DNA of 64,000 nt from Aegilops tauschii subsp. strangulata (lineage: Eukaryota > Streptophyta > Magnoliopsida > Poales > Poaceae), in NCBI RefSeq assembly GCF_002575655.3, contig NC_053037.3, positions 505,308,544 through 505,372,543 of the forward strand, given 5' to 3'. Positions within the stretch are counted from its first letter, which is position 1, and each line of letters opens with the position of its first letter. Both the position numbers and the translations under genes were made by a program. Positions 53,565-63,365 of this stretch are shown in pieces. The notes under the pieces were generated by a model. That model was not told where the DNA came from, made no database searches, and saw nothing but the letters and a program-made list of their open reading frames with translations.

Positions 53565-53682
53565 ATTAGAGCCTTTTGATAAAGTGAATATCGGGATTAA
53601 ATGCATCTTGGCTAGCCATGTCATACAATCGAAGAACTTGGCGAATGCTCTTGACCGTCACAACATCTGTAGTTGAGTATTC
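53565..53682 (-). pseudogene. Internal exon candidate of the arm gene, right copy
   Basis: Minus-strand acceptor GTGCAAACAG followed by EYSTTDVVTVKSIRQVLRLY and DMASQD, as in the left copy at 13,057. Upstream, a short duplication of CAAACATGCTGTGCAAAC adds a second acceptor-like CAG that the left arm lacks. After DMASQD the two copies differ: GLIPIF on the left, AFNPDI on the right. Confidence 0.4.
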
Positions 53683-54165
53683 CTGTTTGCACAGCATGTT
53701 TGCACAGCACAAACAAGGAGACAGGAGAGCATGATTTCGCTTTAATAGCGGCCTCCTTGAACTCAACCTCCAGCTCTACTTGGATGAGGTATGATTGGAG
53801 TTCCATGATTCAATTCATGCGCCTTTTTCTGCAGTTCACCTGAAATGAAGCAAAGATTGCATCATTCAGCTAGCAATAAGTACTTGCTCTTGTGAGCTGG
53901 CAGGTTCTTCTTTAGTAGTTGCACTAAAATTGAGGAACATTAAGGTTGGCTGTCCGGCTCATGTAAGGTGCAACTATAATTTTCTTATCCTTTTGTGCAG
54001 TTCCACTAAAATAAAGTGCCATTGTGGTGACAGTGACGGCTCCATCTTGCAAAGGCTAATAAAATGTTGCACGAGATTACCAGCAGAACTTGACGGAGAT
54101 TTTGGAAACTCCAATCACAATTTTGTGCAGTTCCACCAAAATTGAGAGATGTTGCCCACGTGACA

Positions 54166-54227
54166 TTTTAGTTGAACTGCACAAGACACTCATTCCAAAA
54201 AAAAGTGTTTTATGCAGTTCACCAAAA
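54166..54227. other. Intronic hairpin, right copy
   Basis: Mirror of 12,721-12,780. TTTTAGTTGAACTGCACAAG pairs with TTATGCAGTTCACCAAAA across a short A-rich loop; one additional mismatch compared with the left copy. Confidence 0.55.
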
Positions 54228-54829
54228 GGTCACAATAGCAACAAGGTGAAATGGATATCCCTATCTGCATAAAAAGTTAGAAAGTAAACAGTTGTTGGTC
54301 AATAAGAATATATGGAACATATACAAAATGAAAACAAGCATCTTAATTATGTTCATGGCAATCACGCAAGGACAGTAGAAATTTTAAAACGTCAGCAATG
54401 CTTCATGTTACGAGAAGCATTACGATCAACAATGAGATTCCTCAAATATGGGATTACTTTAATGGTGGCATTGCTTGGTTACCAGACACAGTAAATCGAC
54501 AGCAGCTAAAGAGTTGGTTTAAGGGCATGGGACCGTGGGGACACCAGGACACTCAGCAGCGTAAAGGAGCAACTTACTTATCATACTGGGGAAAACAGCA
54601 GGAGTGCCATTTGTAACACAGTTTAATTGCATCTTATCACTGGAGGCATTAGATTAACAATAACACTGGTTAGAGATGTCCCTAAGGTAACAGTGTGATC
54701 GCTTCATTTTACATGCGCCCTTACATTAACAACAGCAAAAGGTTGGTATAAGGACATGCGACAGTGGACACATCAGCACAATGCACCTACAAGGAGGCAT
54801 AAAGTGGTGATGCCGAGTTTGTTCATGCT

Positions 54830-55130
54830 ATGTGAGGGCAGCAAACCTAATCCTGGAGACCTTGTACTATGTGAGGGCAGCAAATCTAATCCTGGAGATC
54901 TTTTACTATGTGAGGGCAGCAAATCTAATCCTGGAGACCTTTTACTATGTGAGGGCAGCAAATCTAATCCTGGAGACCTTTTACTATGTGAGGGCAACAA
55001 ATCTAATCCTGAGACCTTTTACTATGTGAGGGCAGCAAATCTAATCCTGAGACCTTTTACTATGTGAGGGCAGCAAATCTAATCCTAGAGACCTTTTACT
55101 ATGTGATGGCAGCAAATCTAATCCTGGACA
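54830..55130. repeat. 39-bp tandem repeat, right copy, 8 units
   Basis: Eight landmark copies of GGGCAGCAA (one GGCAACAA, one ATGGCAGCAA) at ~39-bp steps. Same copy number as the left arm. Confidence 0.9.
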
Positions 55131-55508
55131 TACTCTGTTGACTTGTCCACCAGCCGCCACTTTCTATCCTTTTTTCAACCAATAATAGATCTGTTCCTTA
55201 TCTAGTTTGTACTGCGTTTTCCCATTATTTCCCTTTTCAACCAAGAGACCGGTTGGGTATCCGGTCTCTACTACTTTCACCATATTATTTCCTCTTTGAA
55301 TCAAGTCCTAGATTCATGCTACAACTTTCCCCCCTTTCTTCGTTGTTTGAACAAAGCCCTAGATTCGAATGCATGAAGTAGCTTTACCTCTAATAATACT
55401 AAAAATTTAGGTGGCTTTGGAAGAGCTGATGGGAGTAGAAAAAGATGCACATGCAGACACGTGGGGAGCTGGGGCAGTAGAGTAAGGCCGCTTTCGAAGA
55501 ACTTATAC

Positions 55509-55830
55509 CTGAGGGTCGCCGGGATGTCGGTGGCGGCAGGGCGGATCTGTGGACAATACGGCAGGGAGGAAGAAGGGTCGGAGGACCTCCCGAGCCGGCG
55601 CTGTGTCGGAGAGAACGGCACGGGCAGAGGATCGGGCCCCTCCGGCAGCTGTGGGTTTCCTCCCTCGGCGGCGATGACCGCGTGAACGATGCACCTTTTA
55701 GTCCTCTACACACACCGGCCGAAGGGATCCGGCCGGATCTATGACCAGCGGTGAGCAGAGAGAAAATGTCGCTACCGCTGCCTTGTTTATATCTGGAGAG
55801 GATGAGAGAATGAAGAGAGCAACCCTAGTT
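55509..55830 (-). pseudogene. First exon of the arm gene, right copy
   Basis: Mirror of 11,125-11,440 with the same donor CCCTCAG|GTATAAGT at 55,509/55,508. It has a short insertion near 55,530 (TGGCGGCAGG) compared with the left arm. No ATG opens the Pro/Ser-rich frame. The copy points toward the centre of the window, so the two copies are convergent. Confidence 0.45.
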
Positions 55831-55856
55831 AAGCAAGCGCTCATGCCCCTGCGTCC

Positions 55857-55864
55857 ATATATAG
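55857..55864 (-). promoter_or_regulatory. TATA box of the arm gene, right copy
   Basis: CTATATATGG on the minus strand, about 30 bp upstream of the CTAGGGTTGC-type transcript start. Confidence 0.6.
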
Positions 55865-56065
55865 TGGAGTGATTATCTTTTTTCACTCCACAACAAGCGT
55901 TTCAATTTGTGTACGTGGCATTAAAGAAAAGAAACTCTCTATTTAAGGTGACTACTGTACGACTCCTACTTACTACTAGTAGTACTGCAGTATTGTTCAC
56001 TTGTGCTCCCCGCCCCTCCATTCATTGAACAACCCCACGGGTGAATAAACATACAGTAAGTACTG

Positions 56066-56073
56066 TATTTATA
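56066..56073 (-). promoter_or_regulatory. TATA box of an unknown transcript, right copy
   Basis: TATAAATA on the minus strand, mirror of 10,882-10,889. The surrounding CAGTAAGTACTGTA is nearly palindromic. Confidence 0.4.
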
Positions 56074-56413
56074 TAGAACGAACAAGCTCGAACTATTTTC
56101 GCGTAGTTAAAAGTTGAGGGCGGGGCTTTTCCCGGGCAGTACACGCGGCAGTTTTCGGGTAGGCAGTTTGACAGAGAGGCGAGGAGGGTGAGCGAGTGGG
56201 GCTGTGCGATTTGACGGTGCATTACTGCTGGAAAGACTTGTGATATGACCACTCACTATAGTCATGAATTATTGGCGCTCCGACCGGGGTGATGCCCCCC
56301 TTCCGTTCCGCGCTCTAATCTGGTGCATGACACGTCGACCCGGATGCTGGCTCTCCCACATGTCGGAGTAGTAAGAAGGAGCAAAGAATGATGCGGTATA
56401 TACTAGTACTATA

Positions 56414-56422
56414 CTACAGTAC
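56414..56422. other. Empty Stowaway site with a footprint-like TA-CTG-TA
   Basis: On the minus strand the sequence reads GAGTAG then TACTGTA then GTATAG. The left arm has GAGTAG, TA, a 157-bp Stowaway, TA, GTATAG. A never-occupied site would be expected to have a single TA. Confidence 0.6.
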
Positions 56423-56559
56423 TACTCAGGTCGGAGGAGTGTGAACCACGGCAGCCCAGTGAACCAGCAGTGCGAACCACGGTAGCCCAGTGAACCAGCA
56501 GTAGAAAACAATGTGGTGATATGGCCATAAAAAACAATATGCTACGGTCCACAATGTAG

Positions 56560-57145
56560 CATGTACAGTAACACTCCTCTTTGTTTGGATCCCTGAGTTA
56601 GAGCTAGTTTGGGTTGAAATAGCCTCAAATTATCGAAACAAGAGGGGTTAGTTTGAGCTAGTTTGCTCTAACCCAGCTAAAAAAACTAGCCCGGTGGAGA
56701 GGTTCTAATTGGTTTAGTTATCCCTTAGCCCAATAAAAGAGAACTAAAAAAATATCCCCTGCCCGCACCAAATGGCTCCCCCCCCCTCTCGCACGACTCC
56801 TCTCTATTCCCCATAGGGCCACTCACCCTCTCTCTCCTCCGGCCGCCCTCTCCTTCCGGCCTCCGTCGCCCTACTCCAGCTGCCCTCTCCCTCCGGCCTT
56901 CGAAGGTCGCCCCGCTCCCCCTTCACCAGTCGTTTTTCTCCCTCTGCCATGCGCGGCGGCGGCGCATCTACCAGGGAGGTCGCGAGAGGGGTGAGTTTGT
57001 TCGTTCCTTCTCTGTCTCACGGCCATATCATTGATCTTGCTTGCTCTAGCGCTAATTCTGATTTGGTAAAGTAGATCCTGATCAAACTTGGTATAGATTT
57101 GTGGTGCACGCATGGAATTGTTTGATGCTGCTTGAGGAGGTAATA
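56560..57145. other. Spacer with MITE-like half and CT-rich tract
   Basis: CTCTTTGTTTGGATCCCTGA near 56,577 resembles hAT-type MITE ends, but no matching second terminus was found. A CT-rich stretch with Pro/Ser-rich frames covers 56,780-56,960. No gene supported. Confidence 0.35.
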
Positions 57146-57149
57146 AATC

Positions 57150-57480
57150 TTTCTAGAGGCCCAAAGATTCAGGTCACCTTTCTAGGTATTTCAATTCCAG
57201 GCTTGCATTATTTCTAGAGGCCCAAAGATTCAGTTCACCTTTCTAGGTATTTCAGTTTCAGGCTTGCATTATTTCTAGAGGCCCAAAGATTCAGTTCACC
57301 TTTCTAGGTATTTCACTTTCAGGCTTGCATTATTTCTAGAGGCCCAAAGATTCAGTTCACCTTTCTAGCTATTTCAGTTTCAGGCTTGCATTATTTCTAG
57401 AGGCCTAAAGATTCAGTTCACCTTTCTAGGTATTTTAGTTACAGGCTTGCATTATTTCTAGAGGCCCAAAGATTAAGTTC
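57150..57480. repeat. 61-bp tandem repeat, about 6 units
   Basis: TTTCTAGAGGCCCAAAGATT recurs near 57,151, 57,212, 57,273, 57,334, 57,395 (one change) and 57,456. Right arm only. Confidence 0.88.
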
Positions 57481-57862
57481 CCAGTCGGTGGCAAGCGGCC
57501 CTGCTACCCATGCCGGTGTCGACCTCAACTCGCAAGGGCCGGCGTCGGAGGGGTTCCCGGGGCTTGGGCTCTACAGAGCCTTCCTCCAGAGCGACGATGG
57601 CGAGCTCCTCCCTTGGTGCGTGAGGGGCTCCGGGCTCCCTCCCTATTGTGAATGACTTCTGTGATGAGTTAGCTCATTCTTTGTTTCATGAAGTGTTTTT
57701 TTATTTTGTGAAGCTTGATTGACGACTTGTATGTTTAAGTGGGATATCTCATTTGTATGGACAAAGTAAAAATTATCATGTTTTGCATGCTTGATTTGTA
57801 TAGATGGTTCGTTTATGTCAATTGTGAGCGGGAGGAGGCCACAGAAGAGCCGGCCACACCAA
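57481..57862. other. Spacer, no gene recognised
   Basis: A GC-rich 150-bp stretch followed by AT-rich sequence. No feature supported on either strand. Confidence 0.35.
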
Positions 57863-58208
57863 GAGGGTGCTTGGATCCAAGGGACTTATTTTAGTCTGAC
57901 TAAAAATAGTCTCTTTAAGAGGCTAAAGTTCCAAGCACCCCTGACTAAAGAGGGGCTAAAACTAGTCTTGAGACTAAAAAAATTTAGTCAGCGGTACCCC
58001 TACTAAAATGTGGATTAGTCCTCTCTCTCCTCATTTAACTCCTCTCCTTTAACACAGGCGAGTTCTGGATTGGAGGGTTTGGAGGATAATAAATGCTCAT
58101 TAACTTGATTTTAGTCTCTTTAGTATTTGGATCCAAGCATGGGTGAGGCTAGCAAGTTTTAGTTCCACTACTTTTAGTCATGGAACTAAAACGTATCCAA
58201 GCACCCTC
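57863..58208. mobile_element. MITE with 14-bp inverted termini
   Basis: Termini GAGGGTGCTTGGAT and ATCCAAGCACCCTC, flanked on both sides by CAA, a possible 3-bp target duplication. 346 bp, noncoding, with internal TTTAGTC/GACTAAA motifs in both orientations. A 3-bp duplication fits PIF/Harbinger or CACTA, whereas the terminus sequence recalls hAT MITEs, so the superfamily is left open. Confidence 0.65.
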
Positions 58209-58292
58209 CAAATCGGGCAGGAAATAGGGTCCAAAGTAGTCAAATGATTGAGATAGAGCATTTATTGTCAATCTAACCCTGCCATCCATACA

Positions 58293-58428
58293 CCTCTTTG
58301 GTTTAGAGTTAGTTCAGGGTTAGAATCTAACTCTAACCTCTAACTTAGTTAGAGTTCTCCTCTTCTCGGTTCATCGCCATCATACTTTCCCCATTCCTGT
58401 GTTTTCAGTATCCTGCGAATCAAAGAGG
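58293..58428. mobile_element. Short MITE-like element
   Basis: CCTCTTTGGTTTAGAG at the left and AATCAAAGAGG at the right form an 11-bp imperfect inverted terminus (one mismatch). Internal TTAGAGTTAG and CTAACTCTAA repeats are self-complementary. A second ATCAAAGAGGCCCTT copy follows at about 58,447. Confidence 0.45.
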
Positions 58429-58464
58429 CCCTTTTTTTGCGGGAAAAATCAAAGAGGCCCTTAG

Positions 58465-59075
58465 ACTGGTTTTGGTCCGGTCATTTTTTTTAAACGTGTT
58501 ATGTCCAATATTTAATGAACGTGCTCCGGTTTCCATGAAAATAATCCGGTTTCATGTAGTAATTCATTCATTTATTTATTCTTCTGCGGGGGGTTTGCAT
58601 GTAATTCGTGAGGTCTGAAATGTAAAGTACCCCGGCATATGCTCCGAGTCGTGCATGCACTACAACCCAGATGCTCTATGTCCCACATGTCGGCGAATGG
58701 GAGCACGTGGATATAGCCTAGGAGTACATATAGGAGGATAAATGCGTGAAATAATATGTACTGTGAAGCGTAGCCGCGGTTCGAAAAGGAGACCTAAAGT
58801 GATGACAGCTATAGGTCGCACGCACCCAACTAGTGGTACTAGACATACGACTAATTTTTCCCTCAAAAAAAAAGAGGCACGAGTGCTCAGTACTCCTATT
58901 CTAGAAACACGAGTCCCATCTGACAACAGCGTCCGTGCTACAGCTAGCTCTCCTCCCTCGTTTCTCTCTTCTAGTAATTCTAAACTCGGCCGACGCCCGG
59001 TGGGCGGGGTGGGTTTGCTCAACTGCGGCCCCACCTCACAGTGAAAACGTTACGACTGGAATAAAAATGCCATAT
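58465..59075. other. Spacer, no gene supported
   Basis: AT-rich up to 58.65 kb, then mixed composition. Overlapping frames of 100-124 codons exist on both strands at 58.66-59.04 kb, without splice, domain or promoter support. Confidence 0.35.
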
Positions 59076-59076
59076 A

Positions 59077-59243
59077 CTCCCTCTGTTCATAAATATAAGC
59101 CTTTTTAGATACTATTTCAAATGGAATACAACATACATATGTATGTAGACATAGTTTAGAGTGTAGATTCACTCATTTTGCTCCGTATGTAGTAGTCACT
59201 TGCTGGAATCTTTAGAAAGTCTTATATTTGGGAACGGAGGGAG
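59077..59243. mobile_element. Stowaway MITE
   Basis: A 167-bp element, TA at 59,075-59,076 and 59,244-59,245, termini CTCCCTCTGTTCATAAATAT and TATTTGGGAACGGAGGGAG. It lies about 125 bp downstream of the stop codon of the 180-residue gene. Confidence 0.9.
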
Positions 59244-59367
59244 TACTATACTAATAAAACATTAAGGCCACGAGGCGATGCAGTGCTGGTTACAGGAGGC
59301 AAGAAGAGATGCATCCATCGACGACGTCCACCTCCTCGACTCAGGGCGCCGGCCCACCGAACAGCGC

Positions 59368-59910
59368 CTAAGTAGCAGCGGCTTTCGTGGCCAGGTCGAC
59401 GTGCTTCTGAACAATGCCGTCCAAAGATTCCAGCCGCTGGAAGAAGGCCAACGTCTTTCTGTCCTCGCTTGCCTTGTAGTGGCCTATGTAGACGATTTCC
59501 TCATAGACGTGGATGCGCAGGTCGACGGTTTCTTGCATGGCGAGGCGCTGCGCGGCGAGCGCGGCCTCGAGGTGCACATTCTTCGTCGCGACCTCCAGCA
59601 CCTGCAGGGCCACCAGGGCTTGAAAGAGTTCGTCACCATGGAGGCCGATGAGGGTGGCAGGCAATGAGGAGCCTGGGCGCGCGGGCTGGAGCAGTACGGC
59701 AAGGTCGTCCGCGCGCTTCTTGACGGCGGTGAACTTGCGGATGGACTTGACCATCATGTCGTCCATGCGAGAGGCGAAGCCGGCGTCGGCGAGGGCTACG
59801 ATGCCTGCGGTCGCCAGCACCGTATGGAAACGCTGCACGGTGCGGGGCCGCAGGCCGGCGCCTTGGATGATTTGGCACAGCCGACTGCCGCTCGCGTCCA
59901 TCGCCTCCAT
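59368..59910 (-). CDS. Uncharacterised 180-residue helical protein
   Basis: A single uninterrupted frame. I chose the ATG at 59,910 (MEAMDASGSRLCQIIQGAGL) because a TATA box (TATAATAAA, 60,012-60,004) lies about 95 bp upstream, leaving a leader of about 65 bp; the longer frame to 60,039 would start above the TATA box. The protein is rich in Ala, Leu, Val and Lys, predicted largely helical, with one Cys and no signal peptide or membrane segment. Motifs such as SRMDDMMVKSIRKFTAVKKR and ATKNVHLEAALAAQRLAMQE look amphipathic. Its GC-rich composition is usual for grass single-exon genes. I do not recognise the family. The left arm has lost this gene. Confidence 0.65.
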   Translation of the reverse strand: MEAMDASGSRLCQIIQGAGLRPRTVQRFHTVLATAGIVALADAGFASRMDDMMVKSIRKFTAVKKRADDLAVLLQPARPGSSLPATLIGLHGDELFQALVALQVLEVATKNVHLEAALAAQRLAMQETVDLRIHVYEEIVYIGHYKASEDRKTLAFFQRLESLDGIVQKHVDLATKAAAT

Positions 59911-60003
59911 AGGTGCTTGTGGCTTCTGGTCACTTGGTCTCGGATTGGAGTGAGCAGTGTTGCGCAGAGATTTGGGAGTAGATGGATTGGAGTGGTGGGC
60001 GCC

Positions 60004-60012
60004 TTTATTATA
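60004..60012 (-). promoter_or_regulatory. TATA box of the 180-residue gene
   Basis: TATAATAAA on the minus strand, 94 bp before the chosen start codon. The leader CCCACCACTCCAATCCATCT is typical of plant 5' untranslated regions. Confidence 0.6.
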
Positions 60013-60518
60013 TGAGAGTCCAAACTCTGTTGCATTCACATCGTGTTGGCTCTATTCTGCTTCTCCAATTAATTCCCTCTGCATGTAATTGAGGATGCAT
60101 CATTGACCGTTCAACGTCTCGGGAACCGCTACCCTCTCCCTCCTTGGCATTCAAGCACCTATGGACCCGTCGATGACGAGGTGCCTATGGTGACTTCGTA
60201 AATTTCAAGATGATAGTGCCGTGCGTGTGTGCGTTCATAGGGGTGAGTGTATGCACGTGTATATGAGCGCTTGCGTCTGTACTGTGTAAAAAAATGTAAA
60301 TGCGTGTCAAAAAGAGACTAGTCAGTATACTCAATATTGTGCACCTCGGAGAGGAAAACGATAGAACTAGTACGTATTTATTTACGGTGCAGTTCACTGA
60401 TTTTGCTCCATATGTACTCCGTCTCGGTGTAGTCTAGTCACTTGTTGAAATCTCTAGAAGGGCAAATACTACTTTCTGGTTTACAGGGCTATACTAGTAA
60501 GTAGTTGTACGTACTAGT
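60013..60518. other. Upstream spacer with a decayed Stowaway
   Basis: Around 60,390-60,475 the sequence keeps GATTTTGCTCCATATGTA and CACTTGTTGAAATCTCTAGA, motifs of the Stowaway at 3,288-3,448, but without intact termini. No other feature. Confidence 0.45.
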
Positions 60519-61418
60519 ACAATAGTGGGCTCACATAGCAATTTTTTCTCATGCAAGAGCCTGGCTATATGCGTGCTCCAATGTTCGCAACTGCAACGTT
60601 CGGTTCGCGCTTGGCTCTTCGCCTCTTCGAGAAGACGAACAATGATGTTACTACTATTGTTTCTACAATGTCGAATCCACTGCTGCATGTCCGTCCACCG
60701 CGAGCGGGACGGATAGCTTGTTGTAGAAGTACTACTAAGCAAAAGCATGTCCTCATTTGCGAGCAACCGCGCGCATGGGTGAGGGAGAAGGCGTGTAGTA
60801 AAATCAAGCTTCTCCTCGTTGTACGAGTTGACGCGACACATCATAGCACTGGCCCCACATGCTTGCCTCTAAACTTGGCTGAAAGATCCGCAGTGTACAA
60901 TATATTTGCTGCAACCTCTAACATTTACCCACCACAAATTAAAATATATGTGGCCGTATGCATCGTTCTGATGCAGAGGCCGGGAGTCCCCCTTTTTGAA
61001 AAAAAAATTAAAATATATATTCCTGTCTTGACCAGATGAACGTGCAAACTACAATCACCAGGGTGTCAGGTAGGGCCAGAAGACTATTTTAAATTTAAAA
61101 AAAAACTTCAAGACGGCCACATAGCATGGAGCTGACCCCAATGATTTTAAGCTTACAGGCACGGTACACGCTATCCTAGACTACTCTACACATGAAACTG
61201 CCACACGAGCGTCCGGGCTGCGCTTGGCTCTTCGCCTCTTCGGGAAGTCGAACAATGATGGAGTACTACTGCACTAGAGGAGTACTACAGTACGCTTCTG
61301 GCCATCTGACACCGATTGAACTGTTGCATGTCCACCGCGTGCGGGAGGGAGAGCGTGTAGCGAAAGCTTCTCCTAGTCTTGCCAGCCACCACGCTCATGG
61401 GCGAGGGAGGGACGCTCC

Positions 61419-61484
61419 TGCCTTTGCGTGTATGACAGGTGGGCCCGACAGATGTGTGGCCAACCTGTCATACAGCCAAAGGCA
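61419..61484. other. 66-nt hairpin, right copy
   Basis: TGCCTTTGCGTGTATGACAG and CTGTCATACAGCCAAAGGCA pair with a two-base internal mismatch, mirror of 9,326-9,391. It lies about 250 bp upstream of the SINA-like start codon. Confidence 0.6.
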
Positions 61485-61680
61485 GGTGCAGTTAAGTCCG
61501 CGAGGGAGAGGATAATCAAACTTTCTCGTTGATGTACGAGTTGACGCGACACATCAAAGCACTGCACTCGATATATTTCAATAATTTGCGTTCACCGATG
61601 CATTAATTACAACGCATGCATTTATGCCGTGACTCTCCTTTTGATACTTGCATGTGTTGATTTAATGCACCTTGAAGTAG

Positions 61681-61688
61681 TATAAAAT
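61681..61688 (+). promoter_or_regulatory. TATA box of the SINA-like gene
   Basis: TATAAAAT lies 51 bp upstream of the ATG at 61,732. The right arm's outer border is about 60 bp further upstream, so the arm includes only the distal promoter. Confidence 0.6.
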
Positions 61689-61731
61689 ATGTGACGGTAA
61701 AGCTTTGCAATACCCCGGCCTAAGTCGAGAG

Positions 61732-62644
61732 ATGGTTGTGCACGAGGAGGGCGAGATCATGCAGACCGAACAGGACCCGACGATGGAGCTCTCTAAGGTC
61801 TCGATGGACCTCACCGTGCTCCACTGCCCCTTGTGCCTCCGCCCCTTGACGCCTTCAGTGTATGAGGTTCGAATACACCTCGTTCGTTTGGCTGATTGAG
61901 CAAGGTGCAGGTTTCTTGATTGATGTGTTTTTCGATTGATTTCTGTAGTGCCAGGGAGGGCACCTGGCCTGCGCGGACTGCCGCGTCGAGCGCCCCGGGA
62001 ACCAGCGGCAGTGCCAGAAGTGCGAGCGCGGCGGTGGCTTTGACATGCGGAACACAGCGGTGGACTCTGTCCTTTCGTCAGTGAGGGTGGAGTGCCCGCA
62101 CGAAGGTTGTGGGCTCTACGTCACTTACCACAAGCTCGCCGATCACCAGAGCGTGTGTCCGCTCGCACCCTGCAAATGCCCCGTGCCCGTCTGCGGATAC
62201 GAAGGCCCGCCGCCGGCGCTCTACCACCACATGAGCACCGCACGTCCCATGCCCGTGCACAGGATCCAGTACGGCAAGGTGCTCCAGCTGCAAGTGCCAC
62301 TGTCAGAGCCACGGCTCTTGCTGTTCGCGGAGGAGGACCGCCGCTCGTTTTTCTTGGTCGGCGGCGTGCTCGACATCGGCGCGCCTATCGCCGTGTCGGT
62401 CGTCTGCATCAGAGCGGGGGCGTCCCCACTGCCGCACTACGTGGCCAAGCTGTGGGCGAACGGCCCGTCGGGGGAGCCCGAAGGCACGACCGACGCCGTC
62501 AAGGTGGAAATGGAGGTGACAAGCAGCAAGGATCCCGGCGACGTCAACGTGCAGGAGCTAACCTTCTTGACAGTTCCGCCCAAGCTGCTGGCCGGGGCTA
62601 AGCTTGTGTCCCTCCACATTCAGATTGACAAGCTCACGTCCTGA
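61732..62644 (+). CDS. SINA-like RING-type E3 ubiquitin-protein ligase (two exons)
   Basis: Exons 61,732-61,866 and 61,949-62,644 join in frame across an 82-nt GT-AG intron, giving 276 residues. The RING finger is complete: C32, C35, C46, H50, C53, C56, C67, C70, with the intron falling between the second and third ligands (VYE|CQGGHLAC). A SIAH-type zinc finger follows (C94, C99, H111, C115, then C122, C127, H138/H139), and the C-terminal ~130 residues fit the substrate-binding SINA domain. SINA proteins work with E2 enzymes to ubiquitinate partners for proteasomal degradation, in cytoplasm or nucleus. The last zinc ligand of the second finger is not clear. The ATG at 61,732 was chosen as the first after the TATA box. 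No stops or frameshifts. Grasses have many small SINA-like genes of this two-exon form. Confidence 0.9.
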
Positions 62645-62838
62645 ATGTTTCTACAGTGCCTTCTATTTATCTTAGTAATATGCTAATATAGGGATTACCT
62701 TGGTCTACTTTAGCTTAAGAAATGGTGGGTTTTGGTGGCGATGCAGCAATTACTTCGACATCAGATCAGTAATTTCCAACAGTCGAACGGATATTTTGTG
62801 TCTGTTGGATATAAAGTTCCTTTGGGTAAGAAGTACTA

Positions 62839-62922
62839 CTTGTCATCAAAATGGATAAAAGGAGATGTATGTAGACGTATTTTAGTTCTAGATACGTCCC
62901 TTTTTATCCATTTTGATGACAA
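62839..62922. mobile_element. 84-bp foldback MITE downstream of the SINA-like gene
   Basis: CTTGTCATCAAAATGGATAA pairs with TTATCCATTTTGATGACAAG, a perfect 20-bp terminus, with further internal complementarity. TA precedes it; CA follows. Size and termini fit a short Stowaway-group element. It starts about 195 bp after the stop codon and may lie in the 3' untranslated region. Confidence 0.8.
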
Positions 62923-62925
62923 GCA

Positions 62926-63012
62926 TTCCCTCCGTTCCACAATTCATGCCTTCCATTTGTCAAAATATAGATGTATCTAGACATGTTTTAGTATATAGGT
63001 ACATCCATGATA
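62926..63012. mobile_element. Truncated Stowaway
   Basis: TCCCTCCGTTCCACAATTC and TAGATGTATCTAGACATGTT are typical Stowaway sequence, but the expected complementary terminus is missing. Confidence 0.6.
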
Positions 63013-63363
63013 GAGCCAATCGGATGGTTGAGAACACTACAATTCGTAGCTACAGATGCGTGTGTGACTCCCAGATGCAGAGGCCGGGGGTCATCATCCT
63101 CCTTTTCGAGAAAAAATAGACGCGTATCTGAGAGGACGAGTGCGTGCGTGCACCTCTTCTCTTCCTGTACAACATACTACTAAACTCAGAGTACAAGTTT
63201 TTGTGGGTGGCACGATGGTGCGTGTGAGAAGTCCCGAGAGATAGGTTTAATGCGTCTGAAAAAAAGACTAGCCTAGAGCTCGCCACGCGGCTATTCCTGT
63301 CGAACGCCCCATTAACCGTAAGATATGTATACGACGGTGTCAGTTATTGCACGTACACAGCAG
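63013..63363. other. Spacer, no gene recognised
   Basis: It includes CAGATGCAGAGGCCGGGGGT near 63,073, also seen (CAGATGCAGAGGCCGGGAG-like) near 60,971, so it carries a short dispersed repeat. Nothing else supported. Confidence 0.35.
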
Positions 63364-63365
63364 TA

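Larger units (their letters stand above)
56513..60523. other. 4.0-kb segment present only in the right arm
   Basis: Bordered by ACAAT at 56,508-56,512 and 60,519-60,523. It carries a 61-bp array, at least three MITE-like elements and the intact 180-residue gene at 59,368-59,910. No transposon termini lie at its borders. The composition looks like ordinary genic DNA, so loss from the left arm is more likely than gain in the right. Confidence 0.8.
46879..61622 (-). repeat. Right arm of the giant inverted repeat
   Basis: Reverse-complement partner of 9,190-19,266, from CACTACAAAAAAAAGACA at 46,879 to AATTACAACGCATGCA at 61,622. It is 14.7 kb. Subtracting the two segments absent from the left arm (about 4,011 and 472 bp) gives about 10.26 kb, against about 9.92 kb for the left arm without its MITE; repeat copy-number differences (about 221 bp) explain most of the rest. 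Confidence 0.95.

Noticed and set aside
58660..59044. Overlapping 100- and 124-codon frames as genes
   Set aside because: Opposite-strand overlap, no TATA box, splice or domain support; the sequence is ordinary spacer.
9190..61622. One enormous transposon with 10-kb terminal inverted repeats
   Set aside because: The outer borders have no terminus motif or target duplication, and the CACTA termini are at the inner borders facing the centre.
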